12,194 bases of DNA, taken from assembly GCA_903865465.1 (NCBI GenBank), contig CAIPJU010000458.1, positions 1 through 12,194 on the forward strand. The letters run 5' to 3'. Below the pieces are notes generated by a model. It had not been told where the DNA came from, did not search any database, and saw only the letters and a list, made by a program, of their open reading frames with translations. A program made the position numbers and the translations under genes. Below, piece by piece: positions 1-8,060 of this stretch. Every line of letters begins with the position of its first letter. The first letter of the stretch is position 1. This stretch comes from an uncultured Bacteroidota bacterium. Its GTDB lineage: Bacteria > Bacteroidota > Bacteroidia > Bacteroidales > VadinHA17.

Positions 1-503
1 GCATAAAACTCACGTCCGTCAGGATTCTGGCAGGGATCAATTATTATTATACAGTTCTTAAGATATTCCGAAACACCAGGGTAGGAACCAGACACAAGAG
101 TAAAGAGGGTTTTCATTGCCGCTTCCATTCCAGCTGCTTCATTGCCGTGAATGTTGTATGCTAACCAGACAAAGGGAACCTGTTTTCCGGTGAATTCGCC
201 TTTCAATAAGCCGGTTTTTATAAGATTGTTTTTTCTGTATTCCTCCAGATTGTCCAGATTTTCCTTGCTCGACACAATGCATACTCCAAGAGTGCGCCCC
301 TCATTGGTTTTACCATATTCACGGTACTCGGCAAGAGGCGATGCATCAGCAATATACCTGAAGTATTCTACTGCATCGTGGTGATAGGTGAACTGTGTTC
401 CAGGTTCATAGCCCAGAAATTCTGCAGGTGATTTTATGGTTTGAGATTTCAAAGATGGTAAAAGAACAAAACCAAGCAGTGCGGCAACAAAAAAGTTTTT
501 CAT
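1..503 (-). CDS. M14-family zinc carboxypeptidase, exported (N-terminal part only)
   Basis: This is the first 167 residues of a zinc metallocarboxypeptidase of family M14; the rest lies beyond the left edge. The protein begins MKNFFVAALLGFVLLP, a typical signal peptide of about 20 residues (type I, no lipobox cysteine), so it should act in the periplasm or outside the cell. After about 90 residues comes the zinc-ligand motif H119-G-N-E122, and an NPDG motif at 160-163 follows the strand CIIIID, both as expected in M14 enzymes. The second zinc histidine and the catalytic glutamate would lie outside the window. These enzymes remove C-terminal residues from peptides. The gene is divergent from the S9 peptidase gene, with 267 bp between them, and both would serve extracellular peptide degradation. 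The start is chosen because it directly precedes the signal peptide. The family call is firm; substrate specificity cannot be told. Confidence 0.88.
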   Translation of the reverse strand, partial: MKNFFVAALLGFVLLPSLKSQTIKSPAEFLGYEPGTQFTYHHDAVEYFRYIADASPLAEYREYGKTNEGRTLGVCIVSSKENLDNLEEYRKNNLIKTGLLKGEFTGKQVPFVWLAYNIHGNEAAGMEAAMKTLFTLVSGSYPGVSEYLKNCIIIIDPCQNPDGREFY

Positions 504-713
504 TGAAAATTAATATGGTTTAAGGGTCGTAAATATAATATTTTTTAGAGCGGTGCTGATTGCTTTTAAACTGTATTAAGATAATTTAATTTATTTAACA
601 ATTTATTGAAATCAGGTAGTTTTACTTGTTATTTGTAAAAATGGCTTCCTTTTCTGTTCCTTTGAATTGTTGTTCTAAAATTCAGGTGGTCCTCACTTAT
701 CTCATCTTAGGGT

Positions 714-742
714 TTGAATGCAACTAATTATTCATATTTTTG
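714..742 (+). promoter_or_regulatory. Candidate Bacteroidota-type promoter for the S9 peptidase gene
   Basis: TATTTTTG at 735-742 matches the Bacteroidota -7 consensus TAnnTTTG exactly. A TTG at 714-716 lies 18 bp upstream, close to the usual -33 spacing of about 19-21 bp. This would place transcription initiation near 749 and give a leader of about 20 nt before the ATG at 771. The region is AT-rich, so a chance match is possible. Confidence 0.4.
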
Positions 743-770
743 TTACTCTTACTTTTAAATCAAATAATCT

Positions 771-2936
771 ATGAGAAAGCATAATTTCCATTCGTTGACT
801 GTTTTTATCCTGATTCCGCTGATGGCCTTGTCTGTCATAGCCAGGGGGCAGATGCCCATGAGAGGTGGCAATCAGACAGCCGTAACAGGCTGGAGCGATG
901 ATTCACATTATCTCTTTAAAACTCTTGACGCTGATAAGAAGAGTGTGACAGAGAGTGTAGATATTAAGACAGGAAAAGGAATTGTTGTACCTGCTGAAAA
1001 ATCAAAGCGCGAATTACTCTCTGCTTCTCTTCCGCAAGGCTATACTATCGGAATGTTTGACGCACTGAGTCCAGACGGGAGCAGCGTGGTGATCAATAAG
1101 GAAAATGACCTGTTTTATTTTAAATCGGGTGAAAAAGATGTTCGTCGTCTCACAAATGATAAAGCGGCAGAGGTAAATGCCCGTTTTTCCCCCGATGGAA
1201 AAAAGATAGCATATACCAGAAATAAGGATCTCTATGTTTTTGATATTGATGGTAACAAAGAGATCCGGCTGACAGCTGACGCCAGTGACAAAATCTATAA
1301 TGGGTACTCTTCATGGGTTTATATGGAGGAGATACTCGAAAGATCGAGTCGCTATGCTGCCTTCTGGTGGTCGCCAAATAGTGCTCAGATAGCCTACCTA
1401 AGAACTGACGACAGTGAGGTTCCTGTTTTTACACTTAACAGACTCGATGAAGCCGATGGTGTTCATGGTCTCATTGAAGCTACTCCTTATCCGAAACCAG
1501 GCGATCCAAATCCAAAAGTTAAAATGGGTATTGCCGACATTTCAACAGGAAAAACAACCTGGGTAAAGACCGATTATAGCGTTGACCAGTATATTGCCTG
1601 GCCTTTCTGGACTCCCGATAGTAAAAAGCTTGCTATACAGGTTCTTAACAGGGATCAGAACGACCTTTCAATTATCCTTGCCGATCCGTCGACAGGCGAC
1701 TATAAGGATATTTATCATGAGGAGAGCAAGACCTGGGTTGAGTTTCATGAAGATATCTATGTTATGAACAATGGCACAGGCTTTATTGTGAAGAATGACC
1801 AGAGCGGCTGGGAAAACCTCTATTATTATGCCTGGGACGGAAAACTTATAAGCCAGATTACGAGCCTGGACTTCAGGGTGAACACTCTCGACCGCGTTGA
1901 TGAGACCTTAAAACTTGTATACTTTTCCGCCACAGGTGCTGAGCCTACTGATGTTCATGGATACAGAGTAGGTTTGGATGGAAAAAACCTTCTCCAGATT
2001 ACAAAAGGCGATGGAAGCCATAACCTTAACATTTCGCCCAGGGGAACTTATTTCATCGACACCTGGAACAGCATCACCAGTGCAGGTTCAATAATTGCCT
2101 ATGATAAGAAGGGAAAGGAGATCAGGGAAATTTACAAATTCGCACAGCCTGCTTTCGATACTGCAAAATCGGCTAAAGCTGAAATGGTGAAGATCATGAC
2201 ATCGGACAGTCTGTTCAACATGCCAGCCATAATAACCTATCCTGTAAATTTCGATGCTTCAAAAAAATACCCTGTGGTATTTACAATTTATGGGGGACCA
2301 AATGCAAAGAACATAGGCAACAGGTGGCAGGGTACTTTCACCTCGTGGTATGCCCAGAACGGTATTATTCAATTCACCATCGACCATCGCGGATCGGGTC
2401 AATTCGGGAAAAAGGGTCTCGATTACCTTTACCGGAACCTTGGAAAATGGGAGGTACTTGATTATGAGGATGGCGTTAAATGGCTTCGTTCAAAGCCTTA
2501 TGTGGACAGTACAAAGATTGGAATTACCGGAAGCTCCTATGGCGGATATATGACATGTCTGGCTCTTACCAAAGGTGCCGGTTACTGGACACATGGTTTC
2601 GCAGGATCGTCGGTAACTGATTTCAGACTGTATGATGATATTTATACCGAGAGATATATGGATACACCTAAGGATAATCCTGATGGTTATAAAGATGGTG
2701 CAGCTATGACTTATGCAAAGAACTACATAGGGAAACTATATATCACCCATGGAGATATGGATGATAATGTTCACATGCAGAATTCAATTTACCTCATTTC
2801 GAAACTCGAGGATGAAGGCAAATCATTTCAGTTTATGCTATACCCGGGTGGTAGACACGGTTGGGGAGGGGCAAAAGCCACCCATTCAAGGAATGAGATG
2901 AATAACTTCTGGCTGAAGAGTTTTTTTGGCAAATAA
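771..2936 (+). CDS. Exported S9B prolyl oligopeptidase-family dipeptidyl-peptidase (DPP IV type)
   Basis: A complete 721-residue serine peptidase that should release N-terminal dipeptides, usually with proline or alanine in second position. A hydrophobic signal peptide covers about residues 8-26. Residues ~40-460 form the beta-propeller, with repeated blades such as FSPDGKKIAY at 139-148. Within it WVYMEEI (182-188) is the DPP IV glutamate motif: E186 and E187 match the residues that hold the substrate amino terminus. The C-terminal alpha/beta hydrolase (~480-721) has the nucleophile elbow G-S-S589-Y-G, the acid D664 in HGDMDDNVH and the histidine H696 in GGRHGWGG, so the triad is intact. Length is normal for bacterial DPP IV. 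It is divergent from the M14 peptidase gene and probably monocistronic. There is no Shine-Dalgarno sequence, as usual in Bacteroidota. The exact dipeptide preference cannot be told from sequence. Confidence 0.93.
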   Translation: MRKHNFHSLTVFILIPLMALSVIARGQMPMRGGNQTAVTGWSDDSHYLFKTLDADKKSVTESVDIKTGKGIVVPAEKSKRELLSASLPQGYTIGMFDALSPDGSSVVINKENDLFYFKSGEKDVRRLTNDKAAEVNARFSPDGKKIAYTRNKDLYVFDIDGNKEIRLTADASDKIYNGYSSWVYMEEILERSSRYAAFWWSPNSAQIAYLRTDDSEVPVFTLNRLDEADGVHGLIEATPYPKPGDPNPKVKMGIADISTGKTTWVKTDYSVDQYIAWPFWTPDSKKLAIQVLNRDQNDLSIILADPSTGDYKDIYHEESKTWVEFHEDIYVMNNGTGFIVKNDQSGWENLYYYAWDGKLISQITSLDFRVNTLDRVDETLKLVYFSATGAEPTDVHGYRVGLDGKNLLQITKGDGSHNLNISPRGTYFIDTWNSITSAGSIIAYDKKGKEIREIYKFAQPAFDTAKSAKAEMVKIMTSDSLFNMPAIITYPVNFDASKKYPVVFTIYGGPNAKNIGNRWQGTFTSWYAQNGIIQFTIDHRGSGQFGKKGLDYLYRNLGKWEVLDYEDGVKWLRSKPYVDSTKIGITGSSYGGYMTCLALTKGAGYWTHGFAGSSVTDFRLYDDIYTERYMDTPKDNPDGYKDGAAMTYAKNYIGKLYITHGDMDDNVHMQNSIYLISKLEDEGKSFQFMLYPGGRHGWGGAKATHSRNEMNNFWLKSFFGK

Positions 2937-3357
2937 TTTAATATGAGTATCAGGAATCATACATAAAAATTCATGGCTTGCAAGCTGAGATTAATAAATT
3001 ATCCCCTCCTTTTGAAGGAGGGGTGGCCGCAGCATAATGATAATCATAGTGTTGAAACGTTTGATAGCGGTCGGGGTGGTTGATTGGACTATAAGTAAAA
3101 GTGGACCTGTTCCTGAGAGATGTTCTGTAAAATTTAAGGCCTTTTCTGTTTAATAGTCTACTGTTTTTCATAGTTACAAAGGTAAAAAGAATGGAATAAA
3201 TCAACCACCCCGGCCGGAAAACTAACTTATATAAATCTGATAATCAACTGATACGGCCACACCTCCTTAAAAAGGAGGGGAAAATGGTTCAGTAGTAATA
3301 CGTCTCTTTTAGAGTTTTGTTATTTATTCCATATAGTCATATATTAAATTAAGGATT
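2937..3357. other. Intergenic region without a gene
   Basis: No credible coding region lies in these 421 bases. A minus-strand open frame (2971-3204) runs through the repeat element and is composed largely of repeat sequence, so it is not accepted as a gene. The main content is the inverted-repeat element at 3003-3280; its two GC-rich end hairpins could also end transcription from the peptidase gene. The remaining flanks (2937-3002 and 3281-3357) are AT-rich. I see no good promoter match for the downstream isomerase gene. Confidence 0.7.
3003..3280. repeat. 278-bp inverted-repeat element, MITE-like, with nested GC-rich hairpins
   Basis: Two end blocks, 3003-3029 and 3254-3280, are inverted copies matching at 25 of 27 positions. 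Each is itself a hairpin: CCCCTCCTT / AAGGAGGGG at 3003-3011 and 3015-3023 on the left, CCTCCTT / AAGGAGG at 3262-3268 and 3272-3278 on the right. A second nested pair, 3067-3085 and 3199-3217, matches inverted at 17 of 19 positions around GGGGTGGTTGATT. The centre (3086-3198) is AT-rich and appears non-coding. GC-rich palindromes of this style are frequent between genes in Bacteroidota genomes. No transposase is present and no clear target-site duplication is visible, so the element would be non-autonomous if mobile. Confidence 0.75.
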
Positions 3358-4479
3358 ATGAGAAATATTTTTCTTACCTCGCTTTTATTTCTGGCTGTTT
3401 CTGCGACTGGCCAGCAGAAAGAGGGACCGGTCTTTTCGTGCCGGACCTACTACAAGCCTGATGGAATTTATGCCCTGTTCAGTACCAACAAGGGAACTTT
3501 CCGCGTGTCGCTCGATTATAAGAGAGCTCCTATGACGGTTGCCAACTTTATTGGTCTGACCGAAGGCACCATTACAAATAAGGCATTTCCGGCAGGAGTA
3601 CCATTTTTCTCAGGTTCAATATGGCACAGGGTTGTACCCGGACATGTTATCCAGGGTGGAGAACCTAAAACAGTTAAGGATCCTGCTAATGTTGAAGGAA
3701 GTTCAACCGGATATGAAATTCCCAATGAGATAAGTAATCTCAGCCACGATAAGGCCGGAATGCTGGGAATGGCTAATGATGGTCCGAATACCAACACCTG
3801 CGAGTATTATATAACCCTGGGCGACCGATCATATCTCGACGGTAACTACACTCTTTTCGGAGAAGTATTCGAAGGAATGGATGTAGTAAATAAAATTACA
3901 CAGGGTGATACTACTTTTTCCGTATCCATTGAAAGAAAAGGAGATGAAGCAGGAACTTTTATTGTCAACGATGAAACCTTCAAAAAACTGGTTGATGCAC
4001 AATGGAAGAGAGTGAAGGATGAAAAAGAGTTAAAAAAGCAGAGGGAAGAAAAGTTTATAGCTGAAAACTGGCCGGGACTCGTATCGCTTCCTGACGGGCT
4101 CAGGTATAAGATTATTACTCCGGGGGGAAAAGGGAAGCTTATGGAAAAAGCCTCCTTGCTGAAGGTAAGATATACAGGTCAATTGATGAACGGGACTACT
4201 TTTGCCGGAACAGAAGCTGAAGGTAAACCTGAAAGTGGTGTTGCACCAGTGGTTTTTACCTGCAAGCCGGATGATGACAAAATTATTAAAGGTTTGCAGG
4301 AGGCGCTTGGTCAGATGAAGCCCGGGGAGAAGAGGCTGCTGGTTGTTCCTCCGGCGCTGGCCTATGGAGAAAATCATGGTTTCTATGGTAAGTTTATTGC
4401 GGGGAAGAGAAGATTTGTCATCTCACCGGGGGAAACTCTTATTATGGAGGTAACACTTGTAGGGGCAGAACAGCAGTAG
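3358..4479 (+). CDS. Exported peptidyl-prolyl cis-trans isomerase, cyclophilin-FKBP fusion
   Basis: A 373-residue protein that joins two unrelated prolyl isomerase folds. A type I signal peptide (~1-19, ending near ATGQQ) sends it to the periplasm. Residues ~35-195 are a cyclophilin domain: WHRVVPGHVIQGGEP at 89-103 contains the catalytic arginine (R91) and the conserved glutamine (Q99), followed by GMANDGPNTNT at 137-147 and LDGNYTLFGEV at 160-170. A charged helix (~205-235) links it to an FKBP domain (~240-370) with VRYTGQLMNGTTF at 270-282, the GLQEALGQMKPGEK segment at 312-325 and PPALAYGE at 331-338. Both active sites look intact. Its role is presumably folding of exported or outer-membrane proteins. 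It lies between a repeat-bearing gap and the transhydrogenase operon, and is probably its own transcription unit. Domain calls are firm; the client proteins are unknown. Confidence 0.93.
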   Translation: MRNIFLTSLLFLAVSATGQQKEGPVFSCRTYYKPDGIYALFSTNKGTFRVSLDYKRAPMTVANFIGLTEGTITNKAFPAGVPFFSGSIWHRVVPGHVIQGGEPKTVKDPANVEGSSTGYEIPNEISNLSHDKAGMLGMANDGPNTNTCEYYITLGDRSYLDGNYTLFGEVFEGMDVVNKITQGDTTFSVSIERKGDEAGTFIVNDETFKKLVDAQWKRVKDEKELKKQREEKFIAENWPGLVSLPDGLRYKIITPGGKGKLMEKASLLKVRYTGQLMNGTTFAGTEAEGKPESGVAPVVFTCKPDDDKIIKGLQEALGQMKPGEKRLLVVPPALAYGENHGFYGKFIAGKRRFVISPGETLIMEVTLVGAEQQ

Positions 4480-4577
4480 TCTTATAAAATGTTTATAAAT
4501 TAGTCAGATTGGGGTATTTAGGAAGAGCAGAACCTGAAAGAGGAAGAATATGTCAGTTGTTACCTCAAAATAATTTA

Positions 4578-4609
4578 TTGTTTGTTATATTGCGTTTTTT
4601 CTAACTTTA
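4578..4609 (+). promoter_or_regulatory. Weak candidate promoter for the pnt operon
   Basis: TAACTTTA at 4602-4609 differs from the Bacteroidota -7 consensus TAnnTTTG only in its last base, and a TTG at 4578-4580 lies 21 bp upstream. Transcription would start near 4616 and leave a leader of about 43 nt before the ATG at 4659. If real, it would exclude the upstream TTG at 4611 as a start codon. The gap 4480-4658 otherwise shows no gene and no clear terminator. Confidence 0.25.
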
Positions 4610-4658
4610 ATTGGTTCATTCATTCCAAATTACGAATATAATTCCGAAATCCGAATTT

Positions 4659-5789
4659 ATGATTACAGCCATTCTGAAAGAGGCAGGAAACGACAACAGG
4701 GTTGCAATATTGCCGGGTGAAGCAGCTATCCTGAAAAATATGGGTCTTGAGGTCGTTGTTGAGATTCATGCCGGAGAAAAATCATTTGCATCTGATGATG
4801 CCTACCGCGAAGCAGGTGCTATAGTTACAGACCGGAATGATGCCATTTCGAAGGCATCTCTTCTTCTTTCGGTTAATCCGATTCCTGAAAACGACATTGA
4901 TCTGTGCCACGAAGGTCAGGTGATCTGCTCAATACTTAATCCTTCAGAGAACAGGAGTTGGATTGATAAGGCAAAACTTAAGGGTCTCACGGTACTTGCG
5001 CTCGACATTATCCCCAGGACAACCAGGGCACAATCGATGGATATTCTCTCCTCAATGGCCACTGTTGCAGGATATAAGGCAGTACTCGAGGCGGCATCGC
5101 TGCTTCCCAGGTTTTTCCCGATGTTCATGTCAGCGGCAGGAACAATAAAGCCATCGAGGGTACTTGTCCTGGGTGCCGGAGTAGCCGGTTTGCAGGCTCT
5201 TGCCATTGCCCGGAAATTGGGCGCTGTTGTTGAGGTATTCGATGTAAGGTCGGCTGTGAAGGAGGAGGTTAAGAGTCTGGGCGGCAAATTCGTTGAAGTT
5301 GAAGGTGCAAGGGAAGATGCTGCTGCGGGAGGTTATGCCGTTGAACAGAGTGAGGATTTCAGGAAAAGGCAGCAGGAACTTATTCAAAACAGGGCCATTG
5401 CCTCTGATGTAATAATAGCCACTGCTCAGATTCCGGGCAAAAGGGCACCAGTTCTTATTAACAGGGAGACAATTGATGCGATGAAGCCGGGTTCCGTTAT
5501 TATTGATCTCGCCGCATCATCAGGAGGCAACTGTGAACTGACCCAAAATGGGAAATCGATCGTCGTTAATGGTGTCACTATTATCGGAAAATCGAATTAC
5601 CCATCTGAGATGCCAGCCGACGCCAGCAAGATGTTCGGATCGAATATCATAAACCTGCTTAAGATTATGGTTGATAAAAACGGTAATCTCAATCTCGACA
5701 TGAATGATGAGATCATAAACGGAACCACGGCTGTGCATGCCGGGCAATATATAAGTCAGAGAGTAAAACAGATGTTGAATATTAAATAA
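4659..5789 (+). CDS. pntA: NAD(P) transhydrogenase, soluble alpha-1 subunit (NAD(H)-binding domain I)
   Basis: This 376-residue subunit binds NAD(H) and exchanges hydride with NADP(H) held by the beta subunit, a reaction coupled to proton entry across the inner membrane. The opening MITAILKEAGNDNRVAILPGE is the family N-terminus. The RQD-loop residues match R120, Q125 and D128 in PRTTRAQSMD, followed by SSMATVAGYKA. The dinucleotide-binding fold has GAGVAG at 172-177 and the acidic strand end VFDVR at 193-197. The protein stops after domain I, so the alpha subunit is split and its membrane part is the next gene, as in Rhodospirillum rubrum and unlike E. coli PntA. The ATG at 4659 is preferred; the open frame reaches back to a TTG at 4611, but those 16 extra residues are unlike the family. 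Only 7 bases separate it from the next gene. Confidence 0.95.
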   Translation: MITAILKEAGNDNRVAILPGEAAILKNMGLEVVVEIHAGEKSFASDDAYREAGAIVTDRNDAISKASLLLSVNPIPENDIDLCHEGQVICSILNPSENRSWIDKAKLKGLTVLALDIIPRTTRAQSMDILSSMATVAGYKAVLEAASLLPRFFPMFMSAAGTIKPSRVLVLGAGVAGLQALAIARKLGAVVEVFDVRSAVKEEVKSLGGKFVEVEGAREDAAAGGYAVEQSEDFRKRQQELIQNRAIASDVIIATAQIPGKRAPVLINRETIDAMKPGSVIIDLAASSGGNCELTQNGKSIVVNGVTIIGKSNYPSEMPADASKMFGSNIINLLKIMVDKNGNLNLDMNDEIINGTTAVHAGQYISQRVKQMLNIK

Positions 5790-5796
5790 TTAGTTC

Positions 5797-6099
5797 ATGG
5801 AGAATATTCTGAGTTTTTTCCTTCAATATCGCGAAGTAATTTTTATTGTCATCCTTTCGATATTCCTTGGAATTGAGGTGATAAGCCATGTTCCGGCCAT
5901 CCTTCACACTCCGCTGATGTCGGGGGCAAATGCCATTCACGGTGTTGTTATCATAGGCGCCATTATTGTGATGGGTCATGCTGATACAACTGGTTCAATG
6001 ATCCTTGGCTTCCTGGCAGTGGTGCTTGGAACTCTTAACGTCGTAGGCGGATTTGTGGTCACCGACAGGATGCTGGAGATGTTTAAAAAGAAAAAGTGA
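5797..6099 (+). CDS. NAD(P) transhydrogenase, membrane alpha-2 subunit
   Basis: A 100-residue membrane protein that supplies the alpha-side helices of the transhydrogenase proton channel (domain II). It has three hydrophobic segments, about 12-31, 45-60 and 65-90. The family signature HTPLMSGANAIHG lies at 37-49; the corresponding segment is found near the C-terminal membrane part of E. coli PntA. The positively charged end MFKKKK is expected on the cytoplasmic side. The gene starts 7 bases after the alpha-1 stop and ends 34 bases before the beta gene, so all three are surely one operon. It is often named pntAb or pntA2; the symbol is left empty because naming varies. Length is typical for the split subunit. 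Confidence 0.93.
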   Translation: MENILSFFLQYREVIFIVILSIFLGIEVISHVPAILHTPLMSGANAIHGVVIIGAIIVMGHADTTGSMILGFLAVVLGTLNVVGGFVVTDRMLEMFKKKK

Positions 6100-6133
6100 C
6101 TGTCACTGAATTAAAACGACAAACAGAAACATT

Positions 6134-7570
6134 ATGAATGAACTGTCTCAATCCACATACGGAATCTCCATCCTCGAGATTTCATATGTCATAGCATCGG
6201 TACTTTTTATTGTCGGTCTTAAAATGCTGAGCCATCCGCTCAATGCGCGAAAGGGAAACTTCCTGGCAGCCATAGGAATGGTTTTGGCAATTGTGGCAAC
6301 GATTTTGTTTCACCAGAAGGATGGGAAACCAATAGGGAATATAGGTTTCATCCTTGCTGCAATAGTTATTGGCACAATCATAGGATGGGTTATAGCTAAA
6401 AAGGTGAAGATGACTGCCATGCCACAGCTTGTGTCATTCTTTAATGGGATGGGAGGAGCTGCTGCAGCATTGATCTCAATGATTGAGTTTCCGCATGTAA
6501 GTCCCGAACTTATAGCAAAAAGCGGTATGGCTAACGGTCATGTTCTTGCAATCCTGCTTGGACTTATGATTGGAACTATCTCCTGGGCGGGTAGTATGAT
6601 TGCCTTTGGAAAACTCGATGGCTGGATAGGCGATATGAGAATTAAGGCCATGAAGTACGTGAATCTTACGATACTTGCCGTTCTGATAGGATTTATAGTG
6701 TTTATAATGACAAGGCATGTACAGTCCACGACCGAGCTGATGCCATTTATCTATTTAATGTTTGCTACTGCAGTTGTCTATGGCGTCCTCTTTGTGATGC
6801 CGATTGGCGGAGCCGATATGCCGGTTGTGATATCGCTCCTTAACTCATTTACCGGCGTTGCAGCCGCCATGGGTGGTTTCCTCTATAATAACCAGGCAAT
6901 GCTCACCGGAGGGATCCTTGTAGGGTCGGCAGGAACCATTCTCACCATCCTCATGTGCAAGGCAATGAACCGCTCACTGTTAAACGTTATTGTTGGCGTC
7001 TTCGGCGGTGGGGGTCAGGCAGTGGCAGGCGAGGCCGGGACGGTCAAAGAAGTTTCCCTTTCGGATGCCGCGGTTCTGCTCAGTTATTCAAAAAAAGTAG
7101 TAATAGTGCCAGGTTACGGATTAGCCGTTGCCCAGGCTCAGCATATCTGTCATGAGCTCGACAAACTGCTCGACGAGAAGGGAGTTGAAGTAAAATATGC
7201 CATTCATCCTGTTGCAGGACGCATGCCCGGACATATGAATGTCCTGTTAGCCGAAGCAGATGTGCCATATGAGCAGCTTATTGAGAGCGATGAGATCAAT
7301 CCTGATCTTCCAAATACAGATGTCCTGGTTGTTATAGGGGCAAATGATGTCGTCAATCCGGCTGCAGAAGATGATCCATCGAGTCCTATATACGGAATGC
7401 CCATCATTAAGGCGCGTGATGCGAAGAATATTATTGTAATGAAGCGCGGAATGGGAAAAGGCTATGCTGCAATTGAGAATATGCTTTTCTTCAATCCAAA
7501 GACAAGGATGTTGTTTGGGGATGCAAAGAGTACACTGCAGAATCTGGTGAATGAGGTGAAGAGTCTCTAG
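6134..7570 (+). CDS. pntB: NAD(P) transhydrogenase, beta subunit (membrane domain and NADP(H)-binding domain III)
   Basis: A 478-residue subunit, close to the usual length of about 460-480. Residues ~10-290 contain a series of hydrophobic helices that form most of the proton channel, including the conserved segments SFFNGMGGAAAAL (101-113) and SFTGVAAAMGGF (238-249). Residues ~300-478 are domain III, which binds NADP(H): GYGLAVAQAQ at 327-336, HPVAGRMPGHMNVLLAEA at 358-375, GANDVVNPAA at 402-411, IYGMPI at 419-424 and KRGMGKGYA at 437-445 are all intact. With the two genes upstream it makes a complete enzyme that uses the proton gradient to reduce NADP+ with NADH, giving NADPH for biosynthesis and redox defence. 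There is no Shine-Dalgarno sequence before the ATG. The gene is the last of the operon. Confidence 0.96.
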   Translation: MNELSQSTYGISILEISYVIASVLFIVGLKMLSHPLNARKGNFLAAIGMVLAIVATILFHQKDGKPIGNIGFILAAIVIGTIIGWVIAKKVKMTAMPQLVSFFNGMGGAAAALISMIEFPHVSPELIAKSGMANGHVLAILLGLMIGTISWAGSMIAFGKLDGWIGDMRIKAMKYVNLTILAVLIGFIVFIMTRHVQSTTELMPFIYLMFATAVVYGVLFVMPIGGADMPVVISLLNSFTGVAAAMGGFLYNNQAMLTGGILVGSAGTILTILMCKAMNRSLLNVIVGVFGGGGQAVAGEAGTVKEVSLSDAAVLLSYSKKVVIVPGYGLAVAQAQHICHELDKLLDEKGVEVKYAIHPVAGRMPGHMNVLLAEADVPYEQLIESDEINPDLPNTDVLVVIGANDVVNPAAEDDPSSPIYGMPIIKARDAKNIIVMKRGMGKGYAAIENMLFFNPKTRMLFGDAKSTLQNLVNEVKSL

Positions 7571-8060
7571 TTTGTCGTTTATCGTTTGTCTTCGTAAATC
7601 ATTAAAGTTTTTTTTGAGTTCTCATTCTAAAGCAAATTGCTGCACTTAAACCTGTTTTATTTGTATAATACCAATCACTGGTCTTCCATTGTCAAATTAA
7701 TTTCCAGTTGAATAAAAAAAATTAGGAATTTAGATCTTTGATTTCAAAAGAGTTGTTATTTTTAAATGCAGCCATTCGATTAAAACTGTAAACATAATTC
7801 TACTTTGACAGATTAATATCCAATCAGGTTTTTCAGCTTTCTTACCCCGACCCCCGAGGGGTGAAAGCTGAAAAACCGGCCTGTTCCCCTTGGGGATAAA
7901 GGGTAAAAACAGGACGGTTTTTCAAATCTGTCAAAGTAGAAATAATTTTAATATTTATTCGATCTTGTGAAGGAGGAATCCGACTGTAAGGATAAAGATA
8001 TTAGTCATTAAAATGGTTAGTGCAGTGGTTTTGTAAGGATATAAGGCTCAATAAAATCAA
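7571..8060. other. Intergenic region without a gene, at the border of the accessory segment
   Basis: No credible gene lies in these 490 bases. Bases 7571-7797 are AT-rich and show neither a clear hairpin terminator nor a strong promoter. Bases 7798-7941 are the palindromic element described separately. Bases 7942-8060 are the leader of the 860-residue gene; they include a perfect AAGGAGG at 7970-7976 that is not followed by a nearby start codon, and no exact TAnnTTTG motif is visible there. Confidence 0.7.
7798..7941. repeat. 144-bp palindromic element with perfect 17-bp terminal inverted repeats
   Basis: TTCTACTTTGACAGATT at 7798-7814 is the exact reverse complement of 7925-7941. Inside are two further hairpins. 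The first pairs 7827-7841 (GGTTTTTCAGCTTTC) perfectly with 7863-7877 and continues with ACCCC / GGGGT at 7844-7848 and 7858-7862. The second pairs 7876-7885 with 7908-7917 (CCGGCCTGTT / AACAGGACGG, 9 of 10 positions), with CCCC-TT-GGGG at 7886-7895 in its loop. The four bases ATAA directly flank both ends (7794-7797 and 7942-7945), as a target-site duplication would. No coding capacity is present. It may be a MITE-like non-autonomous element or a structured intergenic repeat; it could also end transcription from pntB. Confidence 0.75.

Noticed and set aside
151..384. Plus-strand open frame of 77 codons
   Set aside because: It is antisense to the M14 carboxypeptidase, whose signal peptide, HGNE and NPDG motifs are clear on the minus strand; the plus-strand translation has no recognisable features.
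2971..3204. Minus-strand open frame of 77 codons
   Set aside because: It runs through the inverted-repeat element and part of its translation is repeat sequence; no family resemblance is seen.
4482..4498. TTATAAA / TTTATAA palindrome after the isomerase gene
   Set aside because: A pure AT stem of 7 bp with a 3-base loop is too weak for a terminator and is expected by chance in AT-rich DNA.
4611..4658. Alternative TTG start giving transhydrogenase alpha-1 sixteen extra residues
   Set aside because: The added residues do not look like the family, while MITAILKEAGNDNR from 4659 is the usual N-terminus. A possible promoter -7 element also ends just before the TTG.
7970..7976. Perfect Shine-Dalgarno-like AAGGAGG
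   Set aside because: No ATG, GTG or TTG follows at suitable distance in a usable frame, Bacteroidota rarely rely on such sites, and the next gene starts 84 bases downstream. Likely chance.
8013..8036. Possible seven-codon leader peptide before the 860-residue gene
   Set aside because: Too short to judge, with no attenuator-like codon run or associated hairpin pair.
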